Positions 9,046 to 17,536 of a stretch of 49,306 bases of DNA are shown piece by piece. The position numbers and the translations under genes are program-made. Numbering within the stretch: the stretch's first letter is position 1; each line of letters opens with the position of its first letter. The notes under the pieces were generated by a model. It had not been told where the DNA came from and made no database searches. It saw nothing but the letters and a program-made list of their open reading frames with translations. Source of the stretch: Rhodospirillales bacterium (GTDB lineage Bacteria; Pseudomonadota; Alphaproteobacteria; Rhodospirillales; UBA2165); contig JAOMCN010000010.1 in assembly GCA_028345065.1 (NCBI GenBank), positions 1-49,306 on the forward strand, given 5' to 3'.

Positions 9046-10671
9046 TTGAGAAATTATTGCTCATACTTTGACAAAAATTATGTGGTCCGGGCTTTAACTC
9101 TGTTAGATTCGTTACGGCGATTTGGCGGAAAATTTAAACTATATGCGTTGTGTCTTGATGAACAGAGCCTCTTTGTCATCCAAGCACTAGGTAAAGACAA
9201 CGTTGTTCCCATTCAAATTTCTGAATTGGAAATCTATGACCCTGAACTAGCTGCAACCAAAGCTACCAGGAGCCTAATCGAATACTATTTCACTATAACG
9301 CCGTGCTGGCCGTTATATCTTTTCGATACATTCGAGAAAATTGACCAAATTACTTACTTGGATGCTGACCTCTATTTTTTTTCCGATCCGGAAACAGTTT
9401 TTTCTGAGATCGATAAAGCTTCTATCGCTCTTAGCCCCCATAACTTCTCGCCCGATCACGCCGAGGATATTGTGTACGGTAAATATAATATGGGTTGGGT
9501 AACCTGGCGGCGAGATGAAAATGGTTTAGCAGCCCTGAAATGGTACCGAGAAAGCTGTATAGAATGGTGCTATGATCGATTAGAAGGTGACAGGTTTGCC
9601 GATCAAAAATATCTTGAAAAAATTGCCGGCTTTCCCGGAGCTGAAGAGATAAAGCATATTGGTGTTAATATCAGTGAATGGAGCTGCAACAACTATGAAT
9701 TTACCCTCGATAACAACGATACACCCTTGGTCGATGGGAAACCCTTAGTCTGCTATCATTTCCAGAGATTTTGGATGACGGATGACAAAAGTGTAAACAC
9801 TGTCATTCCAGAGCGCCACAAGAATCCGGGTTCTGTTCTAATGAGGCATGTGTTTGAGCCTTATTCTGACCGTCTTGACTACTTCCTCGACTTGGTACGA
9901 AAGATTTACCCCGAAGCCAGCTTAGAACAAATAAAAAGAGGCAACCCATTCCCTGGCTCACGGCTGGAAAAGAGTCTCGAATATGCAAAGACTTCAAACA
10001 GTAAAAATTCAGCATGGAGTGCGGCTAGCGTTTTGGAAGCGCGAGTAGGCCAATGGAACATGATGCAGTCGAGTTTACAATCAGATGCCCCGATTGGTAG
10101 AACAGCTGGAGATCACCAAGTTTATACAACTTTTGGTTACGTGCTGGGGCTCGCAGCGCAGGGTAAATCCAAGATCTCAATCTTGGATTGGGGCGGCGCG
10201 TTCGGTCATTTCCTCCTTTATGGAAAACGTCTGTTCCCGAAGTTAAGCATTGACTATACCTGCAAAGAATTACCGCTCCTGGCCGAGCAAGGAAAATTGG
10301 CAAATAGAGAAGCTAAATTTGTAGATAATGACGAGGCAGCGTTCTCACGATGCTACGATCTCGTCTTCGCAAACAGTTCTCTACAATATAGTGATGACTG
10401 GATCGAGACACTTACAGGCTTGGTTAGTGTTACAAGTACTTGGCTACTTATTAGCCGTATTCATTTAGTTTCTGATATAGTAACCCAAAATTATTCTGAT
10501 ACGGCTTATGAAAGCGAGGTTCAAGTCTGGGCGATAAACAGGAATGATTTTCTTGAGGCTTCTCGAAGGTGTGGCTTGGTAAAACGGCACGAGATGTACA
10601 CATTTGAAAATCTACCGAGCCCCTTTGGAGAATTGGAAGGTCGCTCCTTTCTTTTTGAGAAATTGAACTGA
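9046..10671 (+). CDS. Glycosyltransferase fused to a TIGR04325-like methyltransferase
   Basis: Residues 1-270 form a GT-A type nucleotide-diphospho-sugar transferase: the MRNYCSYFDKNYVVRALTLL opening is typical of the family, and the metal-binding DxD is at D106-D108 (YLDADLYFF). Residues 330-541 form a SAM methyltransferase with motif I near 380 (ILDWGGAFGHF) and a later FANSSLQYSDDW segment, resembling the TIGR04325 (LIC12133) methyltransferases of surface glycan loci. I accept the TTG start because the protein begins where homologues usually do; no strong ribosome site precedes it. A single polypeptide that adds a sugar and methylates it, or caps the chain, is inferred. The reading frame is intact. 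Confidence 0.8.
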   Translation: MRNYCSYFDKNYVVRALTLLDSLRRFGGKFKLYALCLDEQSLFVIQALGKDNVVPIQISELEIYDPELAATKATRSLIEYYFTITPCWPLYLFDTFEKIDQITYLDADLYFFSDPETVFSEIDKASIALSPHNFSPDHAEDIVYGKYNMGWVTWRRDENGLAALKWYRESCIEWCYDRLEGDRFADQKYLEKIAGFPGAEEIKHIGVNISEWSCNNYEFTLDNNDTPLVDGKPLVCYHFQRFWMTDDKSVNTVIPERHKNPGSVLMRHVFEPYSDRLDYFLDLVRKIYPEASLEQIKRGNPFPGSRLEKSLEYAKTSNSKNSAWSAASVLEARVGQWNMMQSSLQSDAPIGRTAGDHQVYTTFGYVLGLAAQGKSKISILDWGGAFGHFLLYGKRLFPKLSIDYTCKELPLLAEQGKLANREAKFVDNDEAAFSRCYDLVFANSSLQYSDDWIETLTGLVSVTSTWLLISRIHLVSDIVTQNYSDTAYESEVQVWAINRNDFLEASRRCGLVKRHEMYTFENLPSPFGELEGRSFLFEKLN

Positions 10672-10677
10672 TTGAGG

Positions 10678-10839
10678 ATGATTGGAAACAGCTCTCGCGG
10701 AATGGTTACATATCCCAAACGCAACAATTCAAAAAACCAGAGGAATTTCCAAGCTAAAACCTTGCAAACAAGTTATAACCCGATATTCGGGTGCCCATTT
10801 CTTGGGCTTGCTGACACTCTTGAGTTCCCAAGCGAGTAA
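10678..10839 (+). CDS. Possible 53-residue small ORF, unrecognised
   Basis: An ATG seven bases after the preceding stop opens a 53-codon frame that ends eight bases before the next gene start. It has no clear ribosome site of its own and resembles nothing I know; the C-terminal part (FGCPFLGLADTLEFPSE) looks protein-like. It could be a short coupled gene, a remnant, or chance. Confidence 0.15.
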   Translation: MIGNSSRGMVTYPKRNNSKNQRNFQAKTLQTSYNPIFGCPFLGLADTLEFPSE

Positions 10840-10847
10840 TTCAAATC

Positions 10848-11696
10848 ATGATTGATCGTGGAATAGTTATTGGAACCAGTATCTCTCCGCATGAGAGATT
10901 AGAAATTCAGAGTATTGCGATAGAAAGCTGGTTATCTCATGGGTTTAAAGTTATTTCTGTAAATTGCAGTGAAGAAACGCAGATATTAAAAAACAATTAT
11001 CCTGCCATAACCGTTATAGAACATGATAGAACAGGACAATTACTCGCGCGCAAACCCGTAATATTTATCAATGACATCCTCCACTATCTTCGGCAATCCA
11101 ATGGGAAAATTCTAGGCATTATCAATTCCGATATTTTTATTCATCAAACTCCTGACTTACCGGACAAAATACTTGAACTGTGCAAAGGTAAGTTGGTCTT
11201 TGGACCAAGGATGGAAGTACCGACCTTCAATGCCTTAAATGGCCAACATGATCCGTTTGGTTTTGATTATTTCTTCTTTGATCATTCCTTAGTGCCAGTA
11301 TGGCCCGAAACAAAATTTTGTTTGGGCATGCCTTTTTGGGATCATTGGTTTCCCCTTGCGGCACTCCTAGCAAAAAAGAACATCACGAAAATGATTTGCA
11401 ACCAGTTTCGCCATATTCCTCACCCAGTTTCTCGGGATGATAGCTTTTTTAGTTTTAACGACTATTTTGCAAGCCTTACAATTGCACAATTTAAAAACAA
11501 CCAAATTGGATTTGGTAAGGAGTTCGATCATAGTTCATACGAATTTTTGCGAAATTCGGTAATTGAATGTGAAAATCAATTAGTTTCAGAAAACGTTAAA
11601 ATGAAACGTTATGAAGAACTTGCAATTTTTTTTGATAAACTCTCCAAATACGTTATCAAATTCATCAATGACAGATCGGAAACTATTAATTTATGA
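10848..11696 (+). CDS. Glycosyltransferase-like protein (GT-A-like)
   Basis: The 282-residue protein has alternating beta-alpha segments and a central ILGIINSDIFIH motif near residues 85-96 that resembles the DxD-containing strand of GT-A transferases (here NSD). A GMPFWDHWFPLAAL segment near 160 is like the acidic acceptor region seen in small unclassified glycan transferases. There is no signal peptide or membrane segment. It is the last + strand gene of the glycan region and converges with the nucleotide-sugar operon only 10 bases away. The exact family is not recognised and the activity is inferred from the fold pattern. Confidence 0.5.
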   Translation: MIDRGIVIGTSISPHERLEIQSIAIESWLSHGFKVISVNCSEETQILKNNYPAITVIEHDRTGQLLARKPVIFINDILHYLRQSNGKILGIINSDIFIHQTPDLPDKILELCKGKLVFGPRMEVPTFNALNGQHDPFGFDYFFFDHSLVPVWPETKFCLGMPFWDHWFPLAALLAKKNITKMICNQFRHIPHPVSRDDSFFSFNDYFASLTIAQFKNNQIGFGKEFDHSSYEFLRNSVIECENQLVSENVKMKRYEELAIFFDKLSKYVIKFINDRSETINL

Positions 11697-11706
11697 AGTA
11701 CTACTA

Positions 11707-12714
11707 TTACAGATATGGGGCATTTCCTTCAGGCTCGGATACGATAATTTTACTACCTCCCCTATCAAATTGAAACGACACATGAATTAATTCCTTAAGT
11801 CGCTCTCGAACTTTGGACTGATCTTCGGGCCTAACTATAAATACTATAAATCCGCCGCCCCCAGCGCCTAACAACTTGCCACCTAGAGCACCAGCCTCGC
11901 AGCCCGCTGCGTAAATTTCATCAATCGCGGGAGTAGTAACACCATCTGCGAGTTTACGTTTTAAGTGCCAAGCCTCGTTAATTAACGCACCTAAATCAGC
12001 AATAGGATTTTTTTTGTTTTGCAAGATTTTTACAGCTTCATGACACATTTGTTGGATGGCGCGTAATTCTGTATTTTTTTTCTTAAAATTATCAATTTTT
12101 TTTTGTGCAATAAGAGGTGCAGACCTTGAAAATCCAGTAAAAAATAGCATCAAAGATGACGCGAGAGAAGTTTCATTTTCGATACTCAAATTTAATGGTG
12201 AAACTTGAAAATGACCATTTCTATGAAAATCTATTCTATTCAATCCACCATATGATGCCCAAATCTGGTCTTGGCTTCCCACGGCTTCCTTAATTACATC
12301 TTGTTCAATGTGGATAGCCTCTTTCGCCAGTTCATCCTTAGAATAGATACGTCCTCGTAGTACATTTAAAGCATTGAGAAGCCCAACGGAAAATGATGAA
12401 CTACTTCCGAGCCCTGAGCGAGCAGGCAAATCCGCGTTATAAATAATTTCCATACCTTGTTCGATATTCATCTTATTAAGAATTGCTCGCACTGCTGGAT
12501 GCCGGATCTCATCAACCTCATTAATTAGTTCAATGTTAGACCACACGATGCGGTGCTTATGCTCAAAAAATGGGGGTAGGTACCGGACACTTATATAACA
12601 ATATTTATCGATAGCCGCCCCGATTACGGAACCACCATTAATTCTGTACCAATCCGGATAGTCGGTCCCACCTCCAAATAGAGACATGCGAAAGGGAGTT
12701 TTACTAATAATCAT
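11707..12714 (-). CDS. hddA: GHMP kinase, D-glycero-D-manno-heptose 7-phosphate kinase-like
   Basis: The 335-residue protein starts with ISKTPFRMSLFGGGTDYPDW, the hallmark of the HddA/LmbP group. It carries the GHMP ATP-binding loop near residue 100 (PARSGLGSSSSF) and the C-terminal glycine motif (KLLGAGGGGFIVF). Known family members phosphorylate the anomeric carbon of D-glycero-D-manno-heptose 7-phosphate on the way to GDP-heptose. I chose the ATG at 12714 and not the in-frame codon at 12732, because it forms an ATGA overlap with the upstream guanylyltransferase gene. This is the last gene of an eight-gene - strand operon. The isomerase GmhA is not in the window. Related L-fucose kinases are the main alternative. 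Confidence 0.8.
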   Translation of the reverse strand: MIISKTPFRMSLFGGGTDYPDWYRINGGSVIGAAIDKYCYISVRYLPPFFEHKHRIVWSNIELINEVDEIRHPAVRAILNKMNIEQGMEIIYNADLPARSGLGSSSSFSVGLLNALNVLRGRIYSKDELAKEAIHIEQDVIKEAVGSQDQIWASYGGLNRIDFHRNGHFQVSPLNLSIENETSLASSLMLFFTGFSRSAPLIAQKKIDNFKKKNTELRAIQQMCHEAVKILQNKKNPIADLGALINEAWHLKRKLADGVTTPAIDEIYAAGCEAGALGGKLLGAGGGGFIVFIVRPEDQSKVRERLKELIHVSFQFDRGGSKIIVSEPEGNAPYL

Positions 12715-13469
12715 TTTTTTGCGGCCTCCCAACGACGAATGAAAGGCTGAAAAAACACATCTGCGCGGTTATAGTCTTCGGGAGTGCCTATATCCAGAAA
12801 ATCAAACTTTCCACTAATAGCATTAAGTCCACCTAATGGAATTTGTTGAAATACGTCTCTCTCTAATGATCCAGATTTGACCCCTTTTACTCGTTGGATT
12901 AGTTTTCCATTTACCGCATAAATACCCGCATTTATCAAATTTGAAGAGTTAACAGAAGGTTTCTCCTCAAATGATGTAACTATTCCATCCTCAGTGATTT
13001 TGACCGATCCGTAGTGTCTCGAGTTTGCAATTCTTGTGCAAATGATTGTTGCATCACTGGCACTAGATTTATGTAGATCTATCAATTTGCATAAATCTGC
13101 ATCTACAAAACTATCTCCATTCATTACCAATGCCAAAGTACCTTGAATATAATCTGAAGCTTTTGCCAATCCGCCGGCGGTACCCAGGGGCTCCGGTTCC
13201 ACTGAACAGACAATTTCAATTCCATCTTTTTGATTAGATTTTAAATATTCCTCTACGTCACTAGCCAAGTATCCCAAGGCCAAAATTATACGTCGTACCC
13301 CAAATGATAATAGCCACTTAAGGATAAACTCTATATATGGCTCTCCACAAATTGGCGCTAATAATTTGGGTTTACCATTCAAAACCGGTGATAACCGGGT
13401 ACCTAGCCCACCTGCTAAAATTATCACATCAATATTTTGCAAACAGTAGGTTTGCATTTGTCTAACCAT
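12711..13469 (-). CDS. hddC: Sugar-1-phosphate nucleotidyltransferase, HddC-like
   Basis: This 252-residue NTP transferase has the signature IILAGGLGTRLSPVLNGKPK near residues 15-34, an ALVMNGDSFVD metal-site segment near 110 and a FEEKP segment near 165. Length and start match D-glycero-alpha-D-manno-heptose 1-phosphate guanylyltransferase (HddC), and the downstream HddA-like kinase overlaps it by four bases, which supports a GDP-heptose pair. Rare alternatives are glucose- or mannose-1-phosphate nucleotidyltransferases. The start could instead be the Met at residue 5. Confidence 0.75.
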   Translation of the reverse strand: MVRQMQTYCLQNIDVIILAGGLGTRLSPVLNGKPKLLAPICGEPYIEFILKWLLSFGVRRIILALGYLASDVEEYLKSNQKDGIEIVCSVEPEPLGTAGGLAKASDYIQGTLALVMNGDSFVDADLCKLIDLHKSSASDATIICTRIANSRHYGSVKITEDGIVTSFEEKPSVNSSNLINAGIYAVNGKLIQRVKGVKSGSLERDVFQQIPLGGLNAISGKFDFLDIGTPEDYNRADVFFQPFIRRWEAAKK

Positions 13470-13487
13470 GAAAAATACTCAGGAACC

Positions 13488-14432
13488 TTATAGGTTCCCA
13501 TAAACGCTATTGCGTATCATCTTGTAGCCTTTAATCAGTTCGACAATACCATCATCAAGGGTATAGGCCGGCTTAAAACCCGTGGCCTCAATCTTTTCGT
13601 TGGACACTATATAGTCACGCTTATCAGGATCTTCACCTATTGGAGCCTCCATAAAGACAAAGTTTGGAAGATGAGATTGAATTTTCTCGCATAACTCCCA
13701 TTTGGAGAGATTAGCATTAGATAGTCCGATATTATATGCTTCTCCCTTCATTAGTTCAAAATTATAGATTGCGTGTTGAAAAGCTCTAGCAACATCACGT
13801 ACATGAATATAATTCCGTTTGAATTGACTTTCGAATAAAACGACGGCGCGGTCTTTGACTGCCCTGTACACAAAATCGTTTACAAGTAGATCAACCCGCA
13901 TTCTTGGTGCCATCCCAAAAACTGTGGCGAGACGCAAACTAATCCCACTCTGGTGTGACAAAACAAATTTCTCCGCATCCACTTTTGTCCGTGCATAAAG
14001 GGTGATTGGGTTGAGAGGCGAATTTTCGGTGCAATATTTTCCAGATGTTCCTATACCATAACCGGAATTAGTTATCGGCATGATGATTTTCTGATCATGC
14101 GCTAACTTTCCCACTAACATTTGGACCGCATCCCGATTGAGGGTCTTAGCTCCCGTAGGATCCTTATCACATATTGGTGCACCGACAAGGGCTGCCAACG
14201 GGATTACAACATCAGCGGATTTAAGATACTCATCGATCAGCCTTTCATCACGCGCATCACCGCAAACGAGATCAAATTTATGACTAGAACACACTTGGCC
14301 TAAGCTATTTTGTTCGTAGAGAAAGTTGTCAAGAACCGTCACTTTATGTCCATCTTGTATTAATGTAGGCACCAGAATTGAACCAAGATACCCCGCACCA
14401 CCAGTTATGAAGATGTTCAAGTTATCAACCAT
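13488..14432 (-). CDS. NAD-dependent epimerase/dehydratase (extended SDR)
   Basis: The 314-residue extended SDR has the nucleotide-binding GGAGYLG motif at 11-17, a DARD segment near 60 that would contact adenine, a TNSGYG segment near 121 giving the active-site Ser/Thr, and the catalytic YxxxK at Y146/K150 (YARTK). The C-terminal sugar-binding half includes FKRNYIHVRDVARA. Such proteins epimerise, dehydrate or reduce nucleotide sugars. It lies 14 bases from the aminotransferase-fold gene, so acting on the keto sugar made by that enzyme is a reasonable inference. The exact reaction cannot be deduced. Confidence 0.8.
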   Translation of the reverse strand: MVDNLNIFITGGAGYLGSILVPTLIQDGHKVTVLDNFLYEQNSLGQVCSSHKFDLVCGDARDERLIDEYLKSADVVIPLAALVGAPICDKDPTGAKTLNRDAVQMLVGKLAHDQKIIMPITNSGYGIGTSGKYCTENSPLNPITLYARTKVDAEKFVLSHQSGISLRLATVFGMAPRMRVDLLVNDFVYRAVKDRAVVLFESQFKRNYIHVRDVARAFQHAIYNFELMKGEAYNIGLSNANLSKWELCEKIQSHLPNFVFMEAPIGEDPDKRDYIVSNEKIEATGFKPAYTLDDGIVELIKGYKMIRNSVYGNL

Positions 14433-14446
14433 AACAGTCCAATCTC

Positions 14447-15634
14447 CTAATTGCCGACTTCATCCATGATCTTACGAAACCGCTCAATTTGAGGTCTCAA
14501 ATCAAAGGGGTGATTACCAACAAAAAACCCATTGTCGTGAGCTATATTACCATTTGTCATTTCACCTACGAGTTCATAATCGAAATGTTTAATAACGTCG
14601 TGCCTAGGAAAACAACCACCAGTAATCATCCTATATCCAATTCCCTCTTTTTTTAGTGCACTAAAAACCTTATTGCGACTAATGTTGTTTTTGGGATTAA
14701 GAATAAGGGTAAAACAAAAACAAGATGATTTTCCATTTTCCCGCTGAATAATAAATCTATCATCGTCCCTAAACTGACTACGGAAATATGAAAGATTTTT
14801 TCGTCGAACTTCTGTCATGGAAGACAGTTTTTTTAATTGTTCAATACCAATCGCTGCATTTATCTCCTGAGGTCGCACATTGTAGCCAGGGAGTATAAAG
14901 CGGTAAGCCTCGTAAAAGTCATCATCACGCCTCTTATATAGATTTATCTCATCTTTCAAGTCACGGGTCCATCCGTGAGCGCGGATAGATCTAGCTATAG
15001 CATTTAACTCGTCATCATCTGTTGTCAGAACCCCCCCTTCGATAGTCGATATGTGATGCGAAAAAAAAGTGCTAAAGGTACCAATATCACCAAACGAACC
15101 GGTCTTCTCGCCATTCAATTCAGCATCCATGGACTCGCAATTATCTTCGAAAAATATCAATTTATTTTGGTTGGCAAATTGCCTAATCTTATCTAGAGCT
15201 GCAGGGTTACCTAAAATACTTACACCCACTATCATACGCGTCTTCGCGTTAAGTGCGTCATCCAACTGGCCTACATCGATGTTTAGAGTACCGAGATTTA
15301 CGTCAACGAATCGGAGTTTAAGGCCGTATTGCTGGAGTGGAAAATATGTTGTGCTCCAAGCAATTGCCGGAACTATTATTTCATCCCCACGCTGTAATGG
15401 ATTTTTAGAACGATAAAACAAACTCGCGATACCAACAAGATTCGCAGACGAGCCAGAATTAACCATAACAGCATGCTTTCGCTTAAAATATTGGGCAAAC
15501 TCTGCCTCGAATTCGGCTACTTTAGGTCCCATTGTAAGGCGACCAGATTCAACTACCTCGTGAATGGCTGCCTTCTCTTCGGGGCCCCACGTATCTGCTG
15601 CAAGATCATAGTACATGGGTTCGATTTTTCTCAT
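14447..15634 (-). CDS. DegT-fold PMP-dependent sugar 3-dehydratase (ColD/RfbH-like)
   Basis: The 395-residue protein has the DegT/DnrJ/EryC1 fold: MVNSGSSANLVG phosphate-binding loop near 57-68, FFEDNCES near 161 where the Asp contacts the cofactor ring, and SHHISTIEGG at 192-201. In ordinary sugar aminotransferases a Schiff-base lysine stands eight residues before the last Gly of that segment; here that position is H193. Lysine-to-histidine replacement is known in GDP-4-keto-6-deoxymannose 3-dehydratase (ColD) and the CDP-sugar 3-dehydratase E1 (RfbH), which remove the 3-hydroxyl. Thus a dehydratase making a 3-deoxy sugar is more likely than an aminotransferase. No Fe-S cysteine motif like E1 is evident, which favours the ColD type. 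Confidence 0.8.
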   Translation of the reverse strand: MRKIEPMYYDLAADTWGPEEKAAIHEVVESGRLTMGPKVAEFEAEFAQYFKRKHAVMVNSGSSANLVGIASLFYRSKNPLQRGDEIIVPAIAWSTTYFPLQQYGLKLRFVDVNLGTLNIDVGQLDDALNAKTRMIVGVSILGNPAALDKIRQFANQNKLIFFEDNCESMDAELNGEKTGSFGDIGTFSTFFSHHISTIEGGVLTTDDDELNAIARSIRAHGWTRDLKDEINLYKRRDDDFYEAYRFILPGYNVRPQEINAAIGIEQLKKLSSMTEVRRKNLSYFRSQFRDDDRFIIQRENGKSSCFCFTLILNPKNNISRNKVFSALKKEGIGYRMITGGCFPRHDVIKHFDYELVGEMTNGNIAHDNGFFVGNHPFDLRPQIERFRKIMDEVGN

Positions 15635-15637
15635 TAC

Positions 15638-16567
15638 TCACCCGAAATAATTGACTAAATGACCTATTGCACTGCGTCCCATTTCTAGCACTGATTCCTC
15701 TGACGATCCCGCCGTATGCGGTGTACAATAAATGTTGGGAAGATTTAAAAACTCTTCATCACTAGAGGGTTCAACGTCAAACACATCTACAGCAGCGCCC
15801 GCAATTTTTCCTTCTAACAACGCCATTTTAAGAGCTTGCTGATCAACAATACCACCACGCGCCACGTTGATTAAATAACTATGTTTTTTCATCGCGTTTA
15901 ATGCTTCTTTGTTGACCATTTGTTTTGTCGATTCGTCTAGTGTCGTGTGTATAGATATAATATCGGCCGTGCTAAAAATTTGCTCTTTAGTCGCCTCTTT
16001 AACGCCCGCTGACTGGTAATACCTTGATTGATCAAAAATATCATTAACTAGGATATTACAGCCGAAAGGCTGTAACATTTTAATAACTTCCTTACCAATA
16101 TTGCCAACTCCAATTATTCCAATTGTTTGACCACTTAAATCGCGTCCACCTATTTTAGACCAATCTGAATCGTGGCGAAGTCTACGTTCTGAAAAAAATA
16201 TATTGCGACTCAGACCGACCATGAAACACAATGTCATTTCAGCGACCCCGCGACTATTAACGCCACCGGTCCAACCCACATTTATTTCTCGTCTTTTGCA
16301 TTCGTTCAGATCTAAATTATCCAACCCCACGCCATATTTTGCGATTATTTTCAAATTTGGACATGCTTCTAGAATATGATCTGTTATTGGCTCAAGGCCG
16401 ACTACAATTCCGTCGGCATTCCGAAAAAATTGAATAAGTCCATTCTCATCAAATACTTGACGTTTTTCGTTAAAAACTGTTTTTGGGAAAACGTTAGTAA
16501 TCTCTTCCCTGAGTACTGGATGAGATGAGAAACTTTTGGACGTGACCTTTATTATAGGAGAGGCCAT
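15638..16567 (-). CDS. D-isomer-specific 2-hydroxyacid dehydrogenase
   Basis: The 309-residue protein has the NAD-binding GVGNIG at 153-158, and the catalytic triad pattern of the phosphoglycerate dehydrogenase family: R237 (NVARGG), E266 (VFDVEP) and H284 (CTPHTAG). It lacks the C-terminal ACT domain of SerA, so amino acid feedback control is not expected. It sits three bases upstream of the DegT-fold gene and six bases after the transketolase pair in the same operon. A role in oxidising or reducing a 2-hydroxy/2-keto intermediate in the same sugar route is inferred; glyoxylate/hydroxypyruvate reduction is the main alternative. Confidence 0.85.
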   Translation of the reverse strand: MASPIIKVTSKSFSSHPVLREEITNVFPKTVFNEKRQVFDENGLIQFFRNADGIVVGLEPITDHILEACPNLKIIAKYGVGLDNLDLNECKRREINVGWTGGVNSRGVAEMTLCFMVGLSRNIFFSERRLRHDSDWSKIGGRDLSGQTIGIIGVGNIGKEVIKMLQPFGCNILVNDIFDQSRYYQSAGVKEATKEQIFSTADIISIHTTLDESTKQMVNKEALNAMKKHSYLINVARGGIVDQQALKMALLEGKIAGAAVDVFDVEPSSDEEFLNLPNIYCTPHTAGSSEESVLEMGRSAIGHLVNYFG

Positions 16568-16573
16568 TAAGCT

Positions 16574-17536
16574 TCAAGTTCCGATTATCGACAAAGCAGC
16601 CTCAACAATATTTGGAGTATCAATTCCATAAAGTTCGTGTAACTGGTCTCGATCGCCATTTACAACATCAAAACCGTCACCGATTCCGAGGCGTTTCAAT
16701 GGTTTTGAGACGTTTTGATCACTTAAAGTCTCGAGCACCGCACTACCGAAACCACCATCCAAAATTTGTTCCTCTATTGTCACTACCGCTGGATAACTCG
16801 ATATTATACTTATCAAGCCAGCCGCATTGATTTTTTTTATGCGGAATAGGTCTATCACCCCAGCAGAAACTTTTAACTTTTCCAGCGATTCTTTTGCCAA
16901 TAGAGCTTTATGAACTAAGTAACCACATCCAACGATGACAACGTCAACCCCCTCCACCAAATGAACAAAACCTTGTTCTACCTCATTGGTAAAATTACCA
17001 CGGTATAAATGTCTCTGAGGCTGGCGCTCAAGCCGAATATACCGAAATGCTGGTTTGTTTATAGCCGCCCTTGTAATTGCGATCGCAGAATTTTCATCCG
17101 AGGGGCTTAAAACCTCAATACCATTTAAAGCTCTCATACAGGCTACATCTTCGGTTGTGAAATGCGTCATTGTAGCATGGTCATACCCGAGACCCACGCC
17201 CACCGCAATTAGTGTCACCGGTAAATTCATACTAGCCAGCACACTCTTTATTTGTTCATAACAACGCGCAGTAATAAACGGCGCCATAGCATACAAAAAC
17301 ACCTTCTTACCAGAGAGCGCAAGGCCTGACGCCAAGTCTACCATATTCTGCTCGGAAATACCTGCATGTATAAATTGACCTGGAAGGTATTTACGAAATT
17401 TATCAAGTGCAGCTGCTCCTAAGTCCGCACTAATAAAGATTATATTCTTATCTTCTTTCGCGGCGTTATAAATAGTATCAATTACAGCATCCCGCATGAG
17501 CTTTGGTTTGCTCGTGTTATTCACCTTGGTATCCAT
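16574..17536 (-). CDS. Transketolase, C-terminal subunit
   Basis: This 320-residue protein holds the pyrimidine-binding domain with the conserved catalytic Glu at about residue 62 (GISEQNM), a DHATMTHFTTED segment near 140 and the C-terminal transketolase domain (VVTIEEQILDGGFGSAVLE). It starts directly after the stop of the N-terminal subunit (TAAATG arrangement), so the two chains form one split enzyme of roughly 600 residues. Known chemistry is transfer of a two-carbon ketol unit using thiamine diphosphate. In a nucleotide-sugar operon it could make sedoheptulose 7-phosphate for heptose synthesis or attach a two-carbon branch; neither is shown by sequence alone. Confidence 0.9.
   Translation of the reverse strand: MDTKVNNTSKPKLMRDAVIDTIYNAAKEDKNIIFISADLGAAALDKFRKYLPGQFIHAGISEQNMVDLASGLALSGKKVFLYAMAPFITARCYEQIKSVLASMNLPVTLIAVGVGLGYDHATMTHFTTEDVACMRALNGIEVLSPSDENSAIAITRAAINKPAFRYIRLERQPQRHLYRGNFTNEVEQGFVHLVEGVDVVIVGCGYLVHKALLAKESLEKLKVSAGVIDLFRIKKINAAGLISIISSYPAVVTIEEQILDGGFGSAVLETLSDQNVSKPLKRLGIGDGFDVVNGDRDQLHELYGIDTPNIVEAALSIIGT

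Noticed and set aside
14447-15634. Ordinary sugar aminotransferase (perosamine or similar)
   Set aside because: The Schiff-base lysine position is His, so 3-dehydration is more likely.
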